DNA from: Eudorina sp. 2006-703-Eu-15
Lineage: Eukaryota; Chlorophyta; Chlorophyceae; Chlamydomonadales; Volvocaceae
Assembly: GCA_003117195.1 (NCBI GenBank)
Contig: BDSI01000045.1
Location: forward strand, 895,896 to 959,895
Length of the DNA: 64,000 nucleotides
Direction of reading: 5' to 3'
The notes under the pieces were generated by a model. It made no database searches and was not told where the DNA came from. It worked only from the letters and a program-made list of their open reading frames with translations. Made by a program: the position numbers and the translations under genes. Positions 57,401-64,000 of the stretch are shown here, one piece after another; position 1 is the stretch's first letter; each line of letters begins with the position of its first letter.

Positions 57401-57910
57401 GTGACATGCGAGGGGCCGGTCGGCGCCCGATAGTTTGCCCGTATGCGTATATAATATACCCAATGCCCGACCCATATAACTATCAAAAGGCTGCGGTGTC
57501 GGAAGAACGCTGTCGATTTGGCGCGCTGTTCGGTGTTGTCGCGGCGTCGCGGAAGACTACCAGCTGGTGCGGGTCGGCTGCCTTGGCCACACAGACTCAC
57601 ACCACAGTGCTGTGCGTGCGTGCGATCCTCTCGTTGGTACCCACCTGCAAGCAAAACGCCGTGTAGTAAGCACCGCCGAAGACGATCCGGAACGATGCGA
57701 AATAACGTAATCATGTGTGAGGGGAAGGAGAAGAGGAGGTTCGGGGCAGAACGGGTCGTGTGCGCAACTCTTGCATCCCGAATCTCGGATCCCGGATCTC
57801 GGATCCCCGATCCCGGCCTCACAAGCCCTGCCCCCCACCCCCCTTCCACCCGCCAGGTCGGCTCCACGGACGACGTGACGGTGGTGGTGATGCGCCTTGC
57901 GACCGCTTGA
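54407..57910 (+). CDS. PP2C-family protein phosphatase with plastid-type transit peptide
   Basis: Seven exons join in frame to 344 residues: 54407-54580, 54682-54699 (18 bases), 54813-54873, 55575-55651, 55943-56426, 56767-56933, 57857-57910. Mn/Mg-dependent Ser/Thr phosphatases of this family coordinate metal through Asp residues. Visible motifs are NED (57-59), VYDGHGG (80-86), CGATAANTLL, ANVGDARIVLIRGGQ (D172), LSEDHVPDREAERVRI, LALSRAFGD (D234), VVASDGLF (D282) and STDDVTVVV at the C-terminus, where family members usually have DN. The first ~40 residues (MSLMQHNCLRAAGPMRSRRS, then an Ala/Thr/Val-rich stretch) have the basic, hydroxylated, acid-free composition of chloroplast transit peptides. 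Length is normal for a single-domain PP2C. It does not look like TAP38/PPH1 in sequence detail; the substrate is unknown. It diverges from the thiamin fusion gene. Confidence 0.92.
57108..57210. repeat. Tandem GCCTAAAGGGGGG-type repeat
   Basis: About six units of roughly 16-17 bases (GCTGTAGCCTAAAGGGGG) with G-run length variation, in the sixth PP2C intron. Confidence 0.9.
57364..57412 (-). repeat. Intronic module B copy beside (TG)n
   Basis: Minus strand GCATGTCACACACTCCTGTT then CTGCCTGCC, next to CACACACA. Same word as 52298-52328 and 44431-44452. Confidence 0.75.
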
Positions 57911-58086
57911 GCGGTCCTTGCTCCAGGGGGGGACTCAGGGGGGTCCGTCCGGATGTCCTGCCAGGACGGGAGGGGAGGGGGATGGAGGCCGATACGGAGG
58001 CCCCTCGCAGCGCCCACGCTCCCATCCCCCCGTCGGCGGCGGCGGAGGAGGAGCCGGAGGAGTAGGCCCCATCCCGCATATCCCCC

Positions 58087-58114
58087 GGTGCGGCTGCGGC
58101 TGCGGCTGCGGCTG

Positions 58115-58145
<31 letters not shown>

Positions 58146-58146
58146 C
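58087..58146. repeat. (GGCTGC)n hexamer array
   Basis: Ten near-perfect hexamers downstream of the PP2C stop codon. Confidence 0.93.
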
Positions 58147-59937
58147 GGCGGGTCCCACCCACCGGCCGGCCGGCGAGAGGGAGGTGCGGGCTCCTGAGGG
58201 CGCCAACGGCCCCCCGGGCAGCGGAACGTGGGGGAGGGGGGTGGCAACCGGCCGGCGGCGCGTGGGGTTCCGCCTCCCTCTGATCGCCCGGAGAGCCCCG
58301 AAGCGATCAACCCCGCGAGGGGGCGGGGCGGAACCGATCCGTTCTCCACACGGATGCCTACGTTGGCGCTCCAGGGGTGCAGCTGGGGAGGAGCCGAGGA
58401 CGACTCGGGCCGGGCGCGGCCGGGCGGTGCGGTGTGATTCTCTTCTAGGGTGGGGGAGGGGAGGGTAGGAGGAGGGAGGAGGGAGGCCGCCTGGTTGGGA
58501 GGGGTGGGGCTGGGCGGTGGAGCCACTCTATGGCGGCTGCTCGCCGGGGGAGGGGGGGGAGTGGAAGGGTGGAGTGGTTTGTTGGAGTGGTTTCGCTGTC
58601 GTTATTGACAAGAAGGGGGTGAGTGGAAGCGCAAACGCACCCGAGGGGCCTTATCTTATGACAGCGCGAACCGGACGACGACGTGTGCTGCGGTCGGCGA
58701 GTGAGGAGCTGTGCGCCCCCGGGGGACCGGAGCTGAGCTCTCATCGGAACCCGGCGGGGGCTGGGGGAGAGGCAGGGCCGCGGGGCGTGCCAGCGAGCCC
58801 CTCGTGTACGACGTGTACGGATGGCGTTGTACGGATGGCGTGAGGCGGTGCCAAACGTGAGACCATTTTTGGGCGTGTGTGGATCGAATGGTGCAGCGAG
58901 TGGGCTGCTGTATGGGCGAAGCGGAGCGGAGCGGTGATGGAGCAACCAACCTTTTTCGGATTATGTTGCGCGAAACCTGGAGTGCGAATGTAAAATGTAC
59001 GGTACTCTCGGATGTATGGCCAACTAACTGGTTTACAAGTTCTGGTGGTCCCGATGACGGCGATGATGATTTTTATCTACACGGTAATGCCTTGTACGGC
59101 ATTACATACAGGGATTTGAGAGATCCCCCCCCCGCCGGTGCGTCGGCACGTGGGTGTTTGTTGCGAGGCCACATACGCACGCGGGGGCATGAGTTGTGTG
59201 TGTGGGTGTGCTCCGGCGACGTCACGCGGCGGGTCGGCGGGTCTGGTCTGGTCTGTTCGTTGCATGTGGTTGTGGCGGTTCTGGTCGCGCGTTCGCATGT
59301 GAGTGTGGTCCCAGAGGCGCTGCAGGTGATGCCGGGGGCAGGTCATCGAATGTCGGGGGCTCGCGTCTTTCGGCGGGTGCGCGCGCTCCCCGACGCGAAC
59401 CACCACAAGAGCTCCCTCCCTTAGGCGCGAGCTGGTGCGCGCTGCAAAGTACGGTACGCCACACACACGAACGCGTCTGTGTATTTTTTGGAAGGGGTTC
59501 GAGCTGGTGCACGCTTGCACTGCACTGCGGTTGTTCTCGGTGGTTAGTTGCCGTGAATGTCGTTTTTCGGTAGCCTCGCTCTCCGTTATTCAGTTGGGAC
59601 GTCACGTGCCGCCGGGCGCGTGCGCTCTTGTAACACACCCGAACGGGGTCCACCTAGTAACATCATTACGCAATAACACACATCCCTTATGCTGCGCGCA
59701 CCCAGTAACACGATGGATGTTTGACCCTGTATGACGTGCAACGCGCACGGCGTTCCTCGTCGGGCGGGAGAACCATTCGTGTGCTTCTTCTGACCATCAG
59801 GAATCGCTTCGGCTAATGTCATCACGCCAGCGGGTGAAACAACGTTTTGGAGTTTCAGGTCCTCTAGTAGAAACGCGCCAAGGGCACGGCAGTACCGTTG
59901 GCAAAAGAAATCCGCGTAGCATCTAGTCCACTGCAAC

Positions 59938-60222
59938 GTTGCAACCGTTACAAGGTGGGACCCTTACGCAGTCCCGACCGGGCGTTCCTACGGGCCCAGA
60001 TAGCTCGTAGGCGCCTCTTCGTTTGCTTTGTTACAACCCGGTGATATCGGGCGTGATATTGAACTGATGCTGAGGCCGTTCAATTCTTCCGTCCCATGGG
60101 TCGCCGCGTCAGTTTCGATTCGGCGTGATTTCTGTGCCCCAACTTTGATCCCTAACGAAGCTACCAAACAAATCCCTTTGGGGTCCGCTGTAACGTTCAT
60201 TCATTCATTCATTCATTCAAAA
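59938..60222. repeat. SINE-like dispersed repeat with (CATT)n tail
   Basis: Starts with CAACCGTTACAAGGTGGGAC, which matches 17.27 and 62.45 kb. Runs through unique sequence and ends GGGGTCCGCTGTAACGTTC followed by about four ATTC units. The end word GGGGTCCGCTGTAAC also occurs near 6965, 23365 and 44166, in the last case followed by a TAA repeat tail. Confidence 0.68.
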
Positions 60223-60737
60223 CAGTGATGAGCCACTGATGCTAGTCTCCAGCAGGGCAGACGGGCCTGCTCGCGACAAGGCACATCAACTGCATCACAA
60301 CAACCTTAACCAAGGATGATTGAGCCGTCGGGCCGAATCCCAAAATAAAGGTATTTCAAAAAGTCGCTCGCAAGCTCAACCCCAGCGAGCCAGACGACGC
60401 ATTCACGCACTTGTGAAAAGTACACACGCGAGTAGTAGACAGAGCGACCCCGACAAACGACGATTGGAGTGATAATAGGATTGCACCGACCTCCGGCTGG
60501 GCGTCCGCGAATGCTCCTTCGTTTCGCGGCGGCAGTAGCAGTATCACCGTCCAACTCCGCCGCCGCCCCGCTGCCCCTGTTCCGTAACTCCGTCGCCAGA
60601 TCCTCAGCCGCCTCCTCAGGACTCGTGGTAATCGTTTCAGCTGCTGCAGCTTCGGCAGCAGCGCCGTAGAAGCCGGAAGCGGTAACAGCAGTAGCAGCAG
60701 CAGCAGCAGCAGCAGCAGGGCTGCGAGCCCGGGGGTG

Positions 60738-63700
60738 ATGCAGGGTCGCAGCTCCCGACGCAGCCGCGGCGGCGGAGCGCCGCTGGATGAGGCCGCCGCG
60801 GCGGACGCGATCCGCCGCCACGCGCTGTCCGCCCCCAACCGCCAACTGCTCAACCGCCAACTGCTCGATCGGATCCAGCCCACCGCGCGCTTCGTGATGA
60901 TCGGGGAGGCGTCGCACGGCACCCAGGAGTTCTACGACCAGGTACGGCAGTACGGGACGCGAGACTGCGTTTCAGGTCACGGGTGGGTGTGCTCGTCTTG
61001 CTCGACACATTCGACACACTCGACACTCGATACTGATGATCCGACACTCGACACTCGACGCTCGACACGCACTCGATGTACGGGGATACGTTACTTCGTA
61101 ACCGTCCACCTGATGGTGAGGAGACCTTCAGCAACGAATTAAACAGTCAGACACACAGGCACACATTCTGTAACGCCTTGTTTGATCCCTAATCAAACAG
61201 TACGGCATCTGTACGGCACGGCACATCGAATCGTCATGTCGTACAACCCGGAGGAATTGGAATCGACGCACCTCTACAACCCCTCCGACCCCCAACCCAC
61301 CAACCACGCCGCCCGCCGGGACCTGCACGACGGACCCCAACCGTCGCGAGGGGGGCGCCCCGTCTCCCCCTTGACCCCCTGTCGTCACCGACCCCTCCCC
61401 GGGTCCCGCCCCCCCCGGCCACCCCCTCCCCGACCCTCAGCGCGCCGAGCTGACCCAGCTGCTCGTCCGCGAGCGCGGCTTCACGGCGGTGGTGGTGGAG
61501 AGCGACTGGCCGGACGCCTTCCGGGTGAACCGCTACGTGCGGGGCTTGCCGCTGAGGGACTGGGAGGGGCGGGAGGGCGGCAAGGACGGCAGCGCGCTGG
61601 AGGCACTGGCCGAGTACAAGGTGGGGTGGGTGGGTGGGGGGGTGGGGTGGGTGGGTGGGTGGGTGGGTGGGGGGTGGTGGGTGGGGGGTGGGTGGGGGGG
61701 TTGGTGGGTGGGGGGGTGGGGGGGTGGGGCCTGGTCAGCGAGGAACCCGCCCGACCCGAACCAGTGACAAATGATGACGTGTCATGGTGACCTGTAACTG
61801 ATATTGCACGTGGTTGGCGTGTGTGTATTTTTGTTTTTTTGGGGGGGGGGCCGGAGCGGGGGTGGGCGGGTGGTTGCGGTGGTGGTGGTGCAAGGCGGTG
61901 GACGACGACGACGACAGGGCAGGAGGGGGGGGCCGTGCAGCTCGGTTCCAAGTCCTTCGGGGAAGGGGAGGGAGGGGGGAGTGCCTTGAGCTTGTGTGCG
62001 TGGTGGGGGTGGAGATGATGGGGGTGGGGATGGGGGTTGGTGATGAAGCGGAAGCCCAGCCTGGGCGTTGCGGCGCTCCTCGGGAACCCGTCTCCTTCCC
62101 GGGGCCCTGAACCCTTCCCGGGGGGCCCTATCTCTTCATCAAATCCCTCGCGCCATTTACGCCCGGGGAGGGCCCTATGTCCCGGGACACAACCACGACG
62201 CCCCACGCGCGCGCGTGCGCACACCGCATGTCGTACACCGCACAGCGCTTCCCGCGCTGGATGTGGCACAACCGCTCCGTGGAGGCCTTTGTGGAATGGC
62301 TCCGGAACCACAACCTGACTGCCGTACGGCCGGGCGCCGACAGTCGTACCGACGCGGCGGCGGCGGCGCAGCGGTGCGGCTTCTATGGCATGGACGTGTA
62401 CTCGCTGCACAGCTCCGCCGATGCGGTCCTCAGGTGGGGTGTGTGTAATGTAATGTAACCGTTACAATGTGGACCCGTATCCCGACCGGGTGTTCCAACG
62501 GGCCCAGATAGCTCGTAGGTGCCTCACTCGTCTCATCAACTCCTACCAAGGACTGCGCACCCATCCTCCATCACCCGCGGGGGGGTCACGCAGCCATACT
62601 GGCCACTACACCAGGTTACCAGCGCGCCAGGATTGCCTCTCCTGGAAACCGCGCCAGACCCGCCTAATCACACGGCGGTGAGGGGACGGGGATTCGAACC
62701 GCCGATCTCTGGACAGAATGCCAGTGTCTTTCCCATTAGACGACCCCCCCCCGTGTGTATGTGTGTGTGTGTGCCGACCCGTGGGTCAGTGTGCCGAGGC
62801 TGCCGACCGACCCACGGGTTCCGGGGTTCCGGCATGACGCCGGTCAACGTCACGACACACCACAACACGACAGGCTTCTCATATTGCAGGTGTTTTACTG
62901 GCGGTTTGTCGTTTGTTTACTGGCGGTTTGTCGTTCGAGGTGTATGGCTGGGCGTGACGCCACCCAGCTGGTCGGTGCGGTCGGTGAGGTACCTTGCCGC
63001 GGCCGCGGCCGCGGCCGCCTCCCCGCTGTCCCCTCGCACCGTGCCGTACGGTTGCGCCGTACCGCCATGGCCGACCCCATACACCCCCCGTCCGCAATCC
63101 CCCACCGGGCGCCCCTCCGTCCAAAACTCGCCGAGCTTGCTCTTCTGTTCTGCCGACGCTTTTGCGGCGCCCGCCTGTCCCCCCGAAAACCGCGCCCTCG
63201 CCCGCATTCCTCCCATTTCCCTTCAACCCTTTCCCACCCAAGTCCAACTCCCATCCGCTCTCTTCCCCCCCCCACCCGCGGTGTGTGCGGCCCGATGTGT
63301 AAGCCCCCCCCCCCCTCGCCCTCCCTCCCCCCGCCTCTCGCCTCCCCCTCTCCCCACCCCAGCTACCTGCGACATGCTGACCCCCAGGCGGCCCGAGTGG
63401 TGGAGGCCAGGTACCGCTGCTTCGACAGGTACGACAACGGGGAGGGGGGGGGAGGAGGAGGAGAGGCCGGGCGCGGAAAGGGGGAGGAGGAGAGGAACAG
63501 AGGATGGGAAGCGGCGTGAGGGTTGTTTGCGCACACGGTAGCTGTTGCGTCAGGTTTTGAGAGGAGGGGGGTTGTCGTACGCGTGGGAGACTGGGAGTGG
63601 AGTGGTGTGGAATGGAGCGGGGCGCCACCCGGGTCGGGGCAGTCGAGGGGCACCTAGGCGAGGGGGGCTGGGAGGGGTATAGGATATTGGTAGTCAGGGG

Positions 63701-63928
63701 AGGGCGGTGCACAGCCTCCCGTCGGGGCGTCGGGGGTGGGTGCAGGCGGACCAGCCTCGTCACCGACATCGGATGGAGGGGGCTCCCCGCCGCCGTCGTC
63801 ACGCCCGTCAACCGCTGCACACTCACACCCCACATCGCGTATGACGTCATTGGCGGGGTCCTGGGCGGTGCCGCAGGTACGGCGCGGATGCCCAGAGCTA
63901 CGGCATGGCGACGGCGATCTTCCACAAG
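60738..63928 (+). CDS. Erythromycin-esterase-family protein, 5' part; continues past the window
   Basis: Five exons join in frame to 230 codons: 60738-60941, 61441-61620, 62246-62433, 63363-63428, 63877-63928. The last ends in AAG|GTGAGG, so the gene runs on beyond 64000. Family motifs appear in order: [15 protein letters not shown] (residues 55-68, with the conserved His), [20 protein letters not shown] with [70 protein letters not shown]. This is the Erythro_esteras family, named after bacterial macrolide esterases. Most family members, including the many with this WMW and GxDxYSL pattern, are of unknown function, so drug resistance should not be inferred. The ATG at 60738 is the first that fits, but an upstream exon is possible. 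Introns 2 and 5 begin with GGGT or GGGGT arrays. Confidence 0.88.
61620..61735. repeat. (GGGT)n array starting at a splice donor
   Basis: GTGGGGTGGGTGGG and its continuation over about 110 bases, beginning at the exon 2 donor of the esterase-family gene. Confidence 0.93.
62450..62752 (-). repeat. SINE-like element with tRNA-like head, longest copy
   Basis: On the minus strand it begins with a degenerate tRNA-like domain (62752-62681), passes through a unique body, and ends with CACATTGTAACGGTTACATT and ACATTACA. The last ~135 bases match 17266-17402. It lies in the third intron of the esterase-family gene, antisense to it. Confidence 0.65.
62681..62752 (-). pseudogene. Degenerate tRNA-like sequence (probable SINE head)
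   Basis: Minus strand: a G-run acceptor half pairing with TCCCCTC, TC then GTC-TAATGGGAAA-GAC as D arm, CTGG...CCAG anticodon stem, and a T arm with the B-box GGTTCGAATCCCC. The anticodon loop has the wrong size and the T stem has two mismatches, so a functional tRNA is unlikely. The arm pattern is closest to Gln/Glu-type tRNAs, but the isotype is not assignable. Confidence 0.55.
63673..63694 (-). repeat. Intronic module A core, antisense in the esterase-family gene
   Basis: Minus strand CTACCAATATCCTATACCCC in intron 4. Confidence 0.7.
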
Positions 63929-63934
63929 GTGAGG

Positions 63935-64000
63935 CCGGGTGGGGTGGGGTGGGGTGGGGTGGGGTGGGGTGGGGGTGGGGTGGGGGTGGGGTGGGGTGGG
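63935..64000. repeat. (GGGGT)n array just after a splice donor, cut by the window edge
   Basis: About twelve GGGGT units with some GGGGGT, starting a few bases after the exon 5 donor of the esterase-family gene. Confidence 0.95.

Larger units (their letters stand above)
57911..60737. other. 2.8 kb downstream of PP2C without a recognised gene
   Basis: Expected to contain the PP2C 3' UTR and the promoter of the next gene. It holds a GGCTGC hexamer array at 58087-58146, a copy of module E (GGTTTCGCTGTCGTTATTGA) at 58583-58602, the nearest plus-strand TGTAA I noticed (near 58989), and a SINE-like repeat at 59.94-60.22 kb. No exon is recognised on either strand. Poly-Leu/Ala frames opposite the first exon of the next gene are antisense artefacts. 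Confidence 0.5.

Noticed and set aside
60306..60922. 200-codon minus-strand frames with poly-Leu/poly-Ala
   Set aside because: They are antisense to the first exon of the esterase-family gene and driven by CAG/GCA repeats.
62681..62752. Functional nuclear tRNA gene
   Set aside because: The B box is good, but the anticodon loop size and T-stem pairing are wrong, and it is joined to a dispersed repeat, so it is listed as a SINE-type pseudo-tRNA.

Overview
This window looks like nuclear DNA of a green alga, most likely a volvocine or other chlamydomonadalean relative of Chlamydomonas and Volvox. The reasons are the high GC content, intron-dense genes with short GT-AG introns, Ala/Ser/Gly-rich proteins, very abundant microsatellites, and proteins of plant/green-algal type (ferredoxin-sulfite reductase, TH1/TH2-type thiamin enzymes, plastid-type PP2C). 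The taxon is an inference; no rRNA or plastid marker is present.

Layout. 1-2.1 kb: no gene seen. 2.1-5.1 kb and 11.4-14.3 kb, minus strand: two very long low-complexity exons of unrecognised proteins whose 5' exons I could not find. 16.1-19.2 kb, minus: a Nudix hydrolase with a 57-bp minisatellite in its first resolved intron. 19.9-20.4 kb, minus: a complete three-exon TMEM14-family membrane protein. 20.5-23.5 kb: gene-poor DNA with a 568-bp near-identical direct repeat. 23.6-29.7 kb, minus: a nine-exon class I O-methyltransferase. 31.6-37.9 kb, plus: a ten-exon ferredoxin-sulfite reductase (642 aa). 40.5-54.2 kb, minus: a twenty-exon gene whose exons join in frame into a 1231-aa TenA-HAD-ThiD-ThiE protein. 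54.4-57.9 kb, plus: a seven-exon plastid-type PP2C phosphatase, divergent from the thiamin gene across about 170 bp. 60.7 kb to the right edge, plus: the first five exons of an erythromycin-esterase-family protein that continues beyond the window.

The exon models of the reductase, thiamin, PP2C, methyltransferase and TMEM14 genes were built by hand from splice consensus, reading phase and family motifs. Each sums to a whole number of codons, which is good internal support.

The main biological result is the four-domain thiamin protein. It joins the two separate plant proteins TH2 (TenA-HAD) and TH1 (ThiD-ThiE) into one chain: pyrimidine salvage, HMP-P kinase, TMP synthase and TMP phosphatase. 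The main genomic result is the introns. They share several short dispersed sequence modules, and microsatellites are anchored at splice sites: GGGT arrays start at donors and TCCC arrays end at acceptors.
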